Assembly (NCBI GenBank): GCA_012270065.1
Contig: JAAXJB010000112.1
Location: 24,504 to 88,503, forward strand
From: Rubripirellula sp.
GTDB taxonomy: Bacteria > Planctomycetota > Planctomycetia > Pirellulales > Pirellulaceae
Reading direction: 5' to 3'
DNA: 64,000 nt
The translations under genes were made by a program, and so were the position numbers. This document shows, in pieces, positions 1 to 8,505 of the stretch. The notes under the pieces were generated by a model. The model did not search any database, was not told the DNA's origin, and worked only from the letters and a program-made list of their open reading frames with translations. How positions within the stretch are numbered: the first letter of the stretch is position 1; every line of letters begins with the position of its first letter.

Positions 1-2
1 CA

Positions 3-689
3 AAGCATCCACTCCCGCGTCCCATCTGTGGCGTCGCACTCGACATGGACGGTCTGCTGTTCGACACCGAAGACTTGTATTGGGAAGTAGGAGATACAGT
101 ATTGCAGAGACGGGGCTTTCGTTACAGCAAAGCTCTTCAAAGTCGGATGATGGGCCGTGTAGGTGTTGCGGCCGTCCAGCAGATGGTCGATTTTCACTCG
201 CTGGAAGAAAGTCCGGAAATTCTGTTAGCCGAGTCAGACGAAATCTTTGCCGGGAAACTTGCAGAGGGTGTTCCCTTGATCGATGGTGTCTCTGACTGGA
301 TTGAACACCTGAAAACCCATCAAGTCCCTTTTGGGCTGGCGACCAGCAACCGTCGGAGATTTGTCGACATTCTGTTCCGGGACATACCTTGGCGAAAAGA
401 CCTTGCCTTCACTTTGACAGGAGACGATGTCATTAACGGCAAACCCCATCCAGAAATGTACCTCCGCGCAGCTGGTGAACTGGGAATCTCTCCCGACCAG
501 ATGCTCGTCCTGGAAGACAGTGGCAATGGTTGTGCCGCGGCCGTAGCAGCGGGCGCACGCACAGTGGCTGTTCCAAGCATTCATACCAAGGACCAGAACT
601 TCACCGGTGCCACTCTGCTTGCCAGCAGCATTCGCGACTCACGCCTTTGGGCGATGATAGAACCACCTCAAAAAACCGTCTCGGAATGA
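3..689 (+). CDS. HAD-superfamily hydrolase (beta-phosphoglucomutase-like), 5' end outside window
   Basis: This is a phosphatase or phosphomutase of the HAD superfamily, probably acting on a small phosphorylated metabolite in the cytoplasm. The ORF track starts at the ATG at 45, but the frame is open to the window edge and reads GVALDMDGLLFDTE. The nucleophile Asp of motif I (DxDG) is encoded at 42-44, just before that ATG, so the real start lies upstream of base 1. Later landmarks are motif II (LATSN), the motif III Lys in NGKPHPEMY and the acidic motif IV in VLEDSGNG. The alpha-helical cap between motifs I and II fits the beta-phosphoglucomutase/GpmB-like subgroup. It converges on the lipoprotein gene at 745. 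Family assignment is firm; the substrate cannot be read from sequence. Confidence 0.88.
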   Translation, partial: KHPLPRPICGVALDMDGLLFDTEDLYWEVGDTVLQRRGFRYSKALQSRMMGRVGVAAVQQMVDFHSLEESPEILLAESDEIFAGKLAEGVPLIDGVSDWIEHLKTHQVPFGLATSNRRRFVDILFRDIPWRKDLAFTLTGDDVINGKPHPEMYLRAAGELGISPDQMLVLEDSGNGCAAAVAAGARTVAVPSIHTKDQNFTGATLLASSIRDSRLWAMIEPPQKTVSE

Positions 690-744
690 TGGCGGCATCG
701 CGAACCAGCAGGAAACCATCCGCCGGGATTCATTCTCACAAACT

Positions 745-1749
745 TCAGTGGTTTCCAGTCAGTGGTTCAACCGCGTCGGTCAAGAACCAACCCTCGGGTG
801 GATCAGGCAAAGCAAACGCTTGATGGTACTCCCGCTGTTTCAATTCAATCCACACAAGTGTCTGTTGATGCAGTTTGCTGGGGTTGAGGCGAATCGCTTT
901 GCGAGCAAGTTTTTTTGCCCGCGTGAAATCCTGCCCGGCGGCAGCTGCCAAGGCAAGATTATGAAGAGCTGCGATCTGCGTGGGATGCTGTTGATAGACC
1001 TCATTCCAAAGATTCTCTGCTTCACCCCAACGTCCCTTGCGGGCAGCCAGATTGCCCTGCCTGACGGTATCGCTTCCGGGCAGCAGATAAGGCGTCTCCA
1101 GTACGACATCAAATCGGTCAACCGATGGAGCGATCAGCCGCAGTGCTTCCCTTGCCATCGCGGTGCACAACACATCGTTTGCATCTGAAACGAACGCGAG
1201 ATCAGGATAGATTCTTCGAGCAGCATTGACATCCAGAACGATCGGTGTGCCGCCTCCGGGGTGAGCGGCATCCAACCCGGTAAGTCGCCAGGACATGCTC
1301 AAAGTTCCAGCGTTCCGGTCGTCATGAAAGGAAGGATTTTTTTTCGAGATCACTTCCCCCCTCAAGACATAATCAATGCCCTGATTCCGCGCAACGGTAG
1401 CCACGGCCAAGTCATTTGGGATCTCTTCCATGGCCGAAACGAGCTGGATTCCGCTGCTGGTTCGGTGATCGAGTTGCGAGCTGCGAGACTCGTAAGTCAC
1501 CAGATCCCCCAAACTGATCATGGTTACCTGCCGCCCGTGATCGGCGGGTGCTTGACTGAAAAGTTGCTGCTCAATGGGACGCGTCAACTCTTTTGGCCCA
1601 AGCACACCGGACAAAGCAACTCTTTTACCAACAGCTGATTCCAACTGTGGAGGCGTCCATGCGTGAATCGGAACGGTAGTTCGACAGCCCGAACTGATCG
1701 TCACCAAGACGCAGGTCAACAGAATCCATGAGGGAACGGAGCGGCACAT
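745..1749 (-). CDS. TPR-containing lipoprotein
   Basis: Predicted outer-surface or periplasmic lipoprotein of 334 residues. The N-terminus has a hydrophobic stretch ending in a lipobox (ISSGC, Cys22). The middle resembles a lipoprotein fold that lists gene-level attributes (VDRFDVVLETPYLLPG) but I do not recognise it as a named domain. The C-terminal 90 residues form at least two tetratricopeptide-like helical pairs (AENLWNEVYQQHP, AALHNLALAAAAGQDFTRAKKLARKAI). The ATG start is preceded by AAGGGAAAGAGC, a usable Shine-Dalgarno. It is the last gene of a minus-strand run that starts with the parvulin-type protein at 4124. A role in assembling or scaffolding envelope complexes is inference only. 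Confidence 0.75.
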   Translation of the reverse strand: MCRSVPSWILLTCVLVTISSGCRTTVPIHAWTPPQLESAVGKRVALSGVLGPKELTRPIEQQLFSQAPADHGRQVTMISLGDLVTYESRSSQLDHRTSSGIQLVSAMEEIPNDLAVATVARNQGIDYVLRGEVISKKNPSFHDDRNAGTLSMSWRLTGLDAAHPGGGTPIVLDVNAARRIYPDLAFVSDANDVLCTAMAREALRLIAPSVDRFDVVLETPYLLPGSDTVRQGNLAARKGRWGEAENLWNEVYQQHPTQIAALHNLALAAAAGQDFTRAKKLARKAIRLNPSKLHQQTLVWIELKQREYHQAFALPDPPEGWFLTDAVEPLTGNH

Positions 1750-1808
1750 GCTCTTTCCCTTAAAGTTTGTCGGCCTGACGAGTCAAGTTCGATTGACCAG
1801 GACGGACA

Positions 1809-2150
1809 TCATGCCGAGATGGCCAGCGGTTCCTTGACAGCCACGTTCAGGCTTTCACGGCGAATCCCGTCGCTTCCGTAAAAGATCACGGTATTTTTGG
1901 AAAAATCACAAATGGCGGTCAACTTGACACTTCTGGGCCCATGGACACAGAAGTAAACCCCTACGGTTTCTCCACTTCGAATCACTTCCCGCTGCGTCAT
2001 CGGGAATTGGTGGGGCACAAGATGCCCAAGTTCACAGAGTCTTTTTTCGACAGTGACGCAAAGGGTCGAAAAGTCAATTTTGCGAGGCGATAAGCCGATC
2101 ATCTGCATCCATTGGGCTGGCGGAGCAATCAGTTCAAGCCGCAGGGACAA
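1809..2150 (-). CDS. Conserved small planctomycete protein, function unknown
   Basis: A 113-residue protein without signal peptide or membrane segment. It has the compact, aromatic-rich sequence of a folded domain (VEKRLCELGHLVPHQFPMTQRE, GVYFCVHGPRSVKLTAICD, FYGSDGIRRE). I recognise this pattern as one that recurs in planctomycete genomes, but I know no function for it. The start is TTG, supported by AAAGGA six bases upstream; no earlier ATG exists in frame. It sits between two lipoprotein genes on the same strand with gaps of about 60 and 150 bases, so co-transcription is plausible. Confidence 0.72.
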   Translation of the reverse strand: MSLRLELIAPPAQWMQMIGLSPRKIDFSTLCVTVEKRLCELGHLVPHQFPMTQREVIRSGETVGVYFCVHGPRSVKLTAICDFSKNTVIFYGSDGIRRESLNVAVKEPLAISA

Positions 2151-2301
2151 GGTGATTCCTTTCCCCGGCAGCGTTGGTATCGGCGGCCCAGTCGCTGGAA
2201 TTTAGCTCTCCACCAAGACTCTCCCGGCAAGAGCATCAAGCACGGCAATGCGTGCGGATTGTACGGTTTCGATGCCCCGTCCACGATTTTTCAATGTTCA
2301 C

Positions 2302-3000
2302 TCAATGATGAAGCAATCCTTGGGTGTCCTTCTGAGTGATACGACCGAAAATGTCACTCAAAATTACCTGTTCTAACGTTGAGTCTCTCCCCAGCGGGAT
2401 CCACCCAAGGGTTTCCGGTGTTCCCTCGACCAACCGGCCGCGTCGCTCAATACTTGCCTCATGACGAATTCCAACCGAGGACTGGGTCTCTGTTACTGAA
2501 CGCCCAACGTCTTCAAGGTCCTTTTGAACAACGACTTCGACTGTATATCCCGGCCCTCGTGGGCGAACTGTGACAATCGCACGTCGGCGGATCGATTGCA
2601 ATGTTCCCTGCCAACGCTCAAAACCGGGTGTGCTGTCTTTTCGCCAGGGTTCAAAACAGGACGCTCCGATCGAATATGCCGTCTCTACCCGACCATCAAG
2701 AATGAAACCATCTGCGTTCTGAACCGGTGTTTCGCGTATGATTCGAAAGTAGTCATCCACTGCATCAATGACCTGTGACCAGACAAATGCATCCGGAGCA
2801 GCTGGCAAATCAAGAGGGTTGGGAACAAACTGCTCCGGGGGCGCGTTGCGGAATCGATAACGAAACTGCCGGCAACCGGGACTGAGCGAAATTCCAAGGA
2901 TCATGAAAGCCAGCAGAAGAAGGCCAAGCATGCGTTCACGCTCAGGCATGAAAAAATCCCGGATCCCTTCGTTCTGCTGTGAATCAGTTCCATCCATCAT
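2302..3000 (-). CDS. Hypothetical lipoprotein
   Basis: A 232-residue predicted lipoprotein. A hydrophobic segment is followed by the lipobox LSPGC. If translation starts at the inner ATG at 2949 (MPERERMLGLL...), the signal peptide has a normal length; the ATG at 3000 adds 17 polar residues but overlaps the stop of the upstream isomerase gene as ATGA, which favours coupled translation from 3000. The mature part begins with a Pro-rich linker and then a beta-rich domain (TVRPRGPGYTVEVVVQKDLEDVG). I do not recognise the domain. Overlap with the parvulin gene suggests that the two products act together in the envelope. Confidence 0.75.
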   Translation of the reverse strand: MMDGTDSQQNEGIRDFFMPERERMLGLLLLAFMILGISLSPGCRQFRYRFRNAPPEQFVPNPLDLPAAPDAFVWSQVIDAVDDYFRIIRETPVQNADGFILDGRVETAYSIGASCFEPWRKDSTPGFERWQGTLQSIRRRAIVTVRPRGPGYTVEVVVQKDLEDVGRSVTETQSSVGIRHEASIERRGRLVEGTPETLGWIPLGRDSTLEQVILSDIFGRITQKDTQGLLHH

Positions 3001-4124
3001 CGATTCGTGGAGTTGTTCCTGCGAGTGATGCTGACCGGAAGAGGCTTGGCCCCGGGTATGTCTTCGGGAAACAACGTCCAGACCGGAATTTTGTCTCGCA
3101 TGCGATTGAGAGCGAGACGCTGTGACGCCTCGATTTTTCGTTGGCGGATTTTGTTTCGCAACTCGTCCTGCAACTCACTCTGAGGCGTGTATCCCGCCTC
3201 TTCGCGGGCGAGCACCCGAACAATGTGAAATCCGCTCGGGTCCTCAATCACACCGCTGATCTTGTTGAGGGGGAGAGTGAAAATCTGAGCGTCGAGCTGT
3301 TCGGAAACCAGCGACCCTCGCGATGTCCAGTCATGAACACCGCCATTGCTTGCAAGTGGTTCCTGGCTTCTGGCACGAGCGACCGCTTGCATACTTCCGC
3401 CGAACAACGCTTCCCGTCCCATTTCCTGAATGGCTTGTCGGGCCTCCGCCTCATTTGGGAATTTGCTTTTGAGTACCGTCAGTTGTTCCCAGCGGGCTCG
3501 TTCGGGTCTGAAATGATTCTCTTTTTCACTTTCGTATTCGAGAACAATCTCCGCCAACGAGACCTTTGGCTCGCGTTCGACACTGCCGCGGAGATAAAGA
3601 TGCCCCAGCATCTGATCAACGAAATTCCTCTGTCTGGCCAACAGGGAACTTCCCTTTTTTCGCAGTATCTCGTCCAATTCCCGAAGGTTCTCGGTTCCAT
3701 ACTGTTTTTTCAGTTCAGGCAACTCAGCTTCGTAGAACATACCCCGGGCCCGTCCGCTCAGCTTTTCATCAGCCTCATCGCGTTTTGCCGCGTTCTGGGT
3801 TCCAACCTGGTCCAAAAGAAATGATTCACGCATCATCTTCGTTTGAATGGTTTTTCCAAGCAGGCCCCGAACCAGTGACAACCTTGCATTGATTCGCTGC
3901 TCCTCAGGAATGGTCTGACCAGACGTTTCCTCGGCCTCGGCAATTCTGGCGTCCGCCTGGGGAAGCAGATCCCCCAGAAGAATGTTCGAACTCCCGACAA
4001 CCGCAATGACAGCTGCTGGATCATCTGGCAGCTTTACTTCAGCGTCCGGCGTATCACAGGCAGCGGGTGAAATCACGCAGACTGTGAACATGAGAATTGG
4101 GAAAAAACGCTCGCGTAACAGCAT
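2997..4124 (-). CDS. Parvulin-type peptidyl-prolyl isomerase lipoprotein (SurA/PrsA-like)
   Basis: A 375-residue envelope foldase. The ATG at 4124 is chosen over the upstream start at 4256 because it puts a signal peptide and lipobox (SPAAC) at the N-terminus. After a helical N-terminal region (SurA-N-like, with TSGQTIPEEQRINARL) comes a parvulin rotamase domain at roughly residues 200-300, recognised by LASNGGVHDWTSRGSL, FTLPLNKISGVI and GFHIVRV. The C-terminal helix (LQDELRNKIRQRKIEASQRL) matches the usual extension of such proteins. It leads a run of minus-strand envelope genes and shares a 4-base overlap with the lipoprotein downstream. Client proteins are unknown. Confidence 0.82.
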   Translation of the reverse strand: MLLRERFFPILMFTVCVISPAACDTPDAEVKLPDDPAAVIAVVGSSNILLGDLLPQADARIAEAEETSGQTIPEEQRINARLSLVRGLLGKTIQTKMMRESFLLDQVGTQNAAKRDEADEKLSGRARGMFYEAELPELKKQYGTENLRELDEILRKKGSSLLARQRNFVDQMLGHLYLRGSVEREPKVSLAEIVLEYESEKENHFRPERARWEQLTVLKSKFPNEAEARQAIQEMGREALFGGSMQAVARARSQEPLASNGGVHDWTSRGSLVSEQLDAQIFTLPLNKISGVIEDPSGFHIVRVLAREEAGYTPQSELQDELRNKIRQRKIEASQRLALNRMRDKIPVWTLFPEDIPGAKPLPVSITRRNNSTNR

Positions 4125-4591
4125 TCCGGAACCTGATTCGTGTTGAAAAAGAGACTGCTTCTGGTCGGCTTTTAGACCGCCGAGGCACGATGACACAAGA
4201 GCGAAAACCGGAGACTCATGACCACGGGCCCCTCGATCTGCCGTTTTGTTTCTCACCTTCGTGTTTCCCGCACTTCGTGTTTCCCGATTCAGAATGTTGG
4301 AACCGTCTCTTCATGCGAACGCTGCGCTGTTCACGTGTTTTCTTTTTCCTCTCTTTCACTCGAGCCGGTTTTTTTACTAGTTTCCAACTTGTCAGACAGA
4401 TGAGTTATCCACCGCTCGCGTTTTCCACTGCCAAAAAAGATGTCGAATTACCTTTCGACACTGTTACTCCCAGACTCTGTTTCTCAGCGACTCTGTTAGT
4501 TCGCGAGGCAGATGGGGCTGGTAACGGAAGGTAAACAAGAGCGGGAACAGGCGAAGTCAGATGGGCCCGAAAAACCCTGGTTTTTGGTGTT
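4125..4591. other. Divergent intergenic region with a two-copy 16-bp repeat
   Basis: About 470 bases between the divergent parvulin and PAP2 genes. The open frames here (4097-4534 and 4218-4403) are pyrimidine-biased translations with no domain features. At 4258-4289 a 16-base unit, TTCGTGTTTCCCGCAC, is present twice in tandem. Promoters for both flanking genes should lie here, but I cannot assign boxes with confidence. Confidence 0.5.
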
Positions 4592-5740
4592 ATGGCTGGC
4601 GAGGAAAAACCGACTGAAAATCAAATTGAACTTTGCCATTCGGGTCAAAACGGTCTCCGAACAAACGCTTCGCTGCGCGCCGACGACCGTCATGACAAGC
4701 TGGATCCGCCAAGGCAAATCAATGATCGCGGTGACACCCGTTACCGACCGCCGGTTGAAGAAACACAAAAGTTTCACCTCGCGGCATTACTGTGGTTATC
4801 TGTGATTTCGTTGCTATTGGTTCCCATGGCGACACTTCTGGACATTCCCATAGCCCGCAATTTTCAAGCAGACTTTCTGCCACAGGAAGTCAGCAAAATG
4901 CTTGACCTGTCGCTGATTTACGCTCACGGCAGTGGCATTTTCCTGATCATGCTTGCGATTCTGATGATGGCTCCCACGAAACGGTGGAAGATGCCCCGAC
5001 TGGCAACGCTGGCTCTGGGTAGCGGTGCAGTGGCGACTCTGGTCAAGATGTTCGTACTGCGTCCACGTCCCAACTCGCTCAAACTTGATCTGGCAACCAA
5101 CGAACATGCATGGATCTGGTCGTTTGACTGGACTCTGTCAAGAATTGCTGAATACGATGCCGGCATGCGTGCTTTTCCCAGCGGTTATCTGGCTACCGCA
5201 ACAGCGTTGACAGTCGGCCTCTGGATCGTCGTTCCCCGAGGTAGGCCGCTGTTTCTGGCTTTCTGTATCGGGACGATGCTGCAACGGATGTACTGCGGAT
5301 CGCACTTCCTCAGCGACCTGTTCGGGTCTGCCGCTGTTGGGCTGGGCTGGTGTTACATCTGCTACCACCCCAAGCTGATCGGAAATGTTTTTGACAAGAT
5401 GGAAGCCGTGCCATCGCCCAAACGACGACTGGCAACGTATCAGGAACCAGCCGGAGTTCAGCCTGCTTTCGGCCGACACCAGCAGGTCCACGAGCGTCAC
5501 ACGCATTCAGCCATGCCAGCGGCTCACTTCAACAAGTCACCTGTTCAATCAGATGCACGCGAGAGAAGCACCATTGCACCAGCAGGCACAAACGTTGCAG
5601 CATCACAGGCCAACCCTCATGACAACGAAAACAGCCGCAGCAACAATGAAGTAACAACATCAACCCGCGTGCCGCCGAGACATTTTCCGCCGTCCCAGCA
5701 ACCGCGAACTCAAGACGGAGATGAACCACGAGCGGCCTGA
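4592..5740 (+). CDS. PAP2-family membrane phosphatase with altered C2 motif (PSGY)
   Basis: A 382-residue membrane protein of the type-2 phosphatidic acid phosphatase family, which removes phosphate from lipid phosphates such as phosphatidate or undecaprenyl diphosphate. A polar N-terminal tail of about 60 residues precedes four to six membrane segments. Motif C1 is present (KMFVLRPRP) and motif C3 is present in the form RMYCGSHFLSD, with the His nucleophile and its Asp partner. Motif C2, normally PSGH, reads FPSGYLATA, so the second active-site His is Tyr. The C-terminal 100 residues are hydrophilic and Gln/His-rich. The family is clear; full catalytic activity is in doubt because of the substitution. 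Confidence 0.82.
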   Translation: MAGEEKPTENQIELCHSGQNGLRTNASLRADDRHDKLDPPRQINDRGDTRYRPPVEETQKFHLAALLWLSVISLLLVPMATLLDIPIARNFQADFLPQEVSKMLDLSLIYAHGSGIFLIMLAILMMAPTKRWKMPRLATLALGSGAVATLVKMFVLRPRPNSLKLDLATNEHAWIWSFDWTLSRIAEYDAGMRAFPSGYLATATALTVGLWIVVPRGRPLFLAFCIGTMLQRMYCGSHFLSDLFGSAAVGLGWCYICYHPKLIGNVFDKMEAVPSPKRRLATYQEPAGVQPAFGRHQQVHERHTHSAMPAAHFNKSPVQSDARERSTIAPAGTNVAASQANPHDNENSRSNNEVTTSTRVPPRHFPPSQQPRTQDGDEPRAA

Positions 5741-5888
5741 CCGGCGCACGGCGGCATCTTCCAAAACACAGAACCACAGGCTGGCCCCAGCTCAAGTTCC
5801 ATTCTGGAGTTCCCGGGCCTTCAGGCACTCGCCTGATTACAGAAGCTCTGCTTCATTTACAACTGTCTGAAGCAGCGCACGCTTGCCA

Positions 5889-6278
5889 TTAGCCGTACTG
5901 TTCCAGCAAAGCGTCTGGCACTCGCTGTGGATTCCCCTCTCTGTCGATCACGACCAGTGTCACCAGTGCTGTCACCAATTTTTCGTTGGCGCGTGCAATT
6001 TCATAGGCGTGAATGATTTTACCAGCCGTGACTTTTTCAATGCGCGTCCGCACCCTGATCAGATCATCGTAACGCGCAGGCCGATGGTACCGGCAATCCA
6101 CATGCACCACCACGACCAACTGGCCGGAATCCTCCATGTCACGGTAACAGCCCCCAGAGGCCCGCAACAGTTCGGTTCTGCCGACTTCAAAATAACGAAG
6201 GTAGTTCGAATGGTGCACCAACCCCATCGCATCAACTTCGTCATACCGAACACGCAATTCAATTTCGTGCTCTCTCAT
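5889..6278 (-). CDS. Acyl-CoA thioesterase, YbgC/4HBT hot-dog fold
   Basis: Cytoplasmic hot-dog fold thioesterase of 129 residues that would hydrolyse acyl-CoA thioesters. The family signature is well kept: RVRYDEVDAMGLVHHSNYLRYFEVGRTELLR, in which the Asp of YDEVDxxG is the catalytic acid and the HHSNYLRYFE block forms the active-site helix. The ATG at 6278 gives the standard length (E. coli YbgC has 134 residues); the track start at 6395 adds 39 residues that do not fit the family. YbgC is often next to tol-pal genes; here the TolQR-like genes lie 9 kb away, so no direct link is visible. Confidence 0.88.
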   Translation of the reverse strand: MREHEIELRVRYDEVDAMGLVHHSNYLRYFEVGRTELLRASGGCYRDMEDSGQLVVVVHVDCRYHRPARYDDLIRVRTRIEKVTAGKIIHAYEIARANEKLVTALVTLVVIDREGNPQRVPDALLEQYG

Positions 6279-6649
6279 GCCAATTCGTCTCACTTCATTC
6301 TGTTGCCAGTCCACGTGGGACCGCCAAACGGGACACGGTTTCATCGGGAAACGGTCTTCAGGTTCGTCCCGGTAAACCGTCTCGCGAGAAATCACTCATC
6401 AGGCTCCCGGCTGAGGCAGTGGCTTTTCAGCCTGCATGACAAACGAGTCTGGAATCAAAACCGTGCCAACCGGATGATCATCTTTACAAACATGCACGCT
6501 GCCTTCAGGTGATTGAATCAGAAGCACGTCCAAGCCGGTGCTTTACCGGGTTAGCAAGCGTGCCTCCGCCTGAAAACCAGATCCTGATGCAGTTCCAAAA
6601 AACAGGCGTGACTGAAAAATCAGTGATCGAGAACTCCGTTTTCGATCAT

Positions 6650-8131
6650 TCATTTATCGAGGGGCTTGAGTGGAAACAATTTCGACGGCGTACGTACCTC
6701 CGACATCATTTTCGCAAGCCGGGCAACGATATCCGGATGCTTGGCAGCAACATTGTTTTGCTCACTGATATCTTCAGCAATGTTGTAAAGTTCAATTTCA
6801 AGATTTCCTTTACCCATTCTCTGCCGAACAGCTTTCCAGTCCCCCACGCGGATCGTCTGTTGACCACCGTAACTGGGAAACTCCCGGTAAAGGTATTCGC
6901 GTTCGGGCTGCTTCTGTCCTTTGAGCGTTGGAAGCAGCGAGATGCCATCCACGTCATCGGAGACGGTATCGCTTGCACCAAGAACTTCCATCAGAGTTGG
7001 CAGCCAGTCCTCAAAACCGCTCACACGATCGCTGACCGTCCCCGGTGTGACGTGGCCTGGCCAACGCACAAGAGTAGGAACGCGCACGCCTCCTTCGTAA
7101 AGCGAGCCTTTGAGACCACGTAGCTCTCCAACACTTTTGAAAAACTCATAGTCGACTTCCAGATCCAGATGAGTTGTTCCATTGTCACTTGTGAAAACAA
7201 CAAGCGTGTTGTCACTCAAATCCAGCTCATCCAGAAGGTCCAGCAACTTGCCCACGTACTGATCCAAGCGAGTGATCATCGCAGCGTAAGCCGCTCTCGG
7301 AGTGAAGTGTGGTGTGTACCCATATCCTTTCCCTCGGGTGAATGGTGGGTCATTCCATCCCAGATCAAGGTACGGCTTGAGATCCTCATCAGGCACATGA
7401 AGTGCCACGTGAGGGATCACCGTTGGGTAATAGAGAAAGAATGGCCTGTCTTTATTCTGTTTTACAAACTCCAAGGCAGCAGCATTGATGCGATCGGGGG
7501 CATAGTCACTTCCTTTGAAAATGTCGTAGCTTGCCGGATCTGATTTATCAGCACCTTTCGCAAGTGATGCGTGGCCCGGTACAGGTGGGTTGTTGTTGAG
7601 GACCACATGCTTGTCGTCATCCCAAAGGTAGGATGGATAATAGCTGTGAGCGTGTGCCTGACAGTTGTAACCGAAAAACCGGTCGCGCCCCTGACGCAAG
7701 GGAGCCCCCGTTGAAGCAGGTCCTCCCAGCCCCCACTTCCCAAAGGCACCGGTGACGTACCCTTGCTGCTTCATCAACTCGGCAAGCGTGATCTCATCGC
7801 TCGGAATTTCCTGCTGACCTTCAGGCGGGGTCGACTTGTTGGCCCTGACGAATGCATGCCCTGGATGCTTTCCGGTCATCAGAACACATCGGGAGGGCGC
7901 ACAGACAGCATTTCCACTGTAGTGCTGCGTCAGACGCATTCCCTGCCTGGCAAGTTCATCCAGATTGGGCGTGCGGATAAGCTGCTGCCCGAAGCTCCCA
8001 AGCTCGCGATAGCCAAGGTCGTCCGCAAGGATGAACACGACATTGGGCCTGTCTTTTTCCGCTGCGAAAATCCCCGACGGACAAAGCGAGAGTGACCAAA
8101 GACAAAAGAGTAAAAATGGCAAACGGAGCAT
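6650..8131 (-). CDS. Exported sulfatase (arylsulfatase-like, CAPSR signature)
   Basis: Secreted sulfatase of about 493 residues that hydrolyses sulfate esters, probably of algal or other polysaccharides. An N-terminal signal peptide (hydrophobic core, then GIFAAEK) is followed by the metal-binding ADD motif (VFILADDLGY) and the CxPSR signature CAPSR near residue 77, whose Cys must be converted to formylglycine. Further family features are GKWGLGG, YYPTVIPHVALH, and VVFTSDNGTT for the second metal site. The track uses a TTG at 8146; the ATG at 8131 is preferred and directly precedes a typical signal peptide. No maturase is in the window. Family certain, substrate unknown. Confidence 0.93.
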   Translation of the reverse strand: MLRLPFLLFCLWSLSLCPSGIFAAEKDRPNVVFILADDLGYRELGSFGQQLIRTPNLDELARQGMRLTQHYSGNAVCAPSRCVLMTGKHPGHAFVRANKSTPPEGQQEIPSDEITLAELMKQQGYVTGAFGKWGLGGPASTGAPLRQGRDRFFGYNCQAHAHSYYPSYLWDDDKHVVLNNNPPVPGHASLAKGADKSDPASYDIFKGSDYAPDRINAAALEFVKQNKDRPFFLYYPTVIPHVALHVPDEDLKPYLDLGWNDPPFTRGKGYGYTPHFTPRAAYAAMITRLDQYVGKLLDLLDELDLSDNTLVVFTSDNGTTHLDLEVDYEFFKSVGELRGLKGSLYEGGVRVPTLVRWPGHVTPGTVSDRVSGFEDWLPTLMEVLGASDTVSDDVDGISLLPTLKGQKQPEREYLYREFPSYGGQQTIRVGDWKAVRQRMGKGNLEIELYNIAEDISEQNNVAAKHPDIVARLAKMMSEVRTPSKLFPLKPLDK

Positions 8132-8505
8132 GCTCAAGATCAACAAATTGGAGGATCAATTCAGAAGAATTCGACTGAACTGGAAACAGACTTTTTTCAA
8201 TTGGGGCAAGGGAACAACAGACCGGCGTCAGCAGCCACATCCCCGACGACTCTTATCTTACCGCGCCAAGCCGTACAGCAAGCACCCCCACCGGGACCAC
8301 TTTGATTCCATGCAGAAGCATGGTTTCTGATTCCGAGGGGCAAATAACACGAAAAAATCTGGTTACACGGAACATTTTCAGCTTATATTCGTCAAATCAG
8401 TGGATCCGTCTGCGTTCTCGATCACGCGCTGAACCGAGGCCCACGAGCGATGATCACCGACCTCTTCCAAGTGGTATCACGACCGTCTCTGACGCTGATT
8501 GACTT
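8132..8505. other. Divergent intergenic region upstream of the giant surface protein
   Basis: About 370 bases between a sulfatase and the 1638-residue protein, which are divergent. No convincing gene is present. An AT-richer stretch at about 8340-8400 contains TTACAC followed 15 bases later by TATATT, which could be a weak housekeeping promoter for the giant gene; this is only a pattern match. Confidence 0.4.

Noticed and set aside
3141-3824. 227-codon plus ORF opposite the parvulin gene
   Set aside because: Antisense shadow; sense frame has lipobox and parvulin motifs.
5883-6512. 209-codon plus ORF opposite the thioesterase
   Set aside because: Antisense to a clear YbgC-like gene and rich in His/Phe typical of reversed codons.
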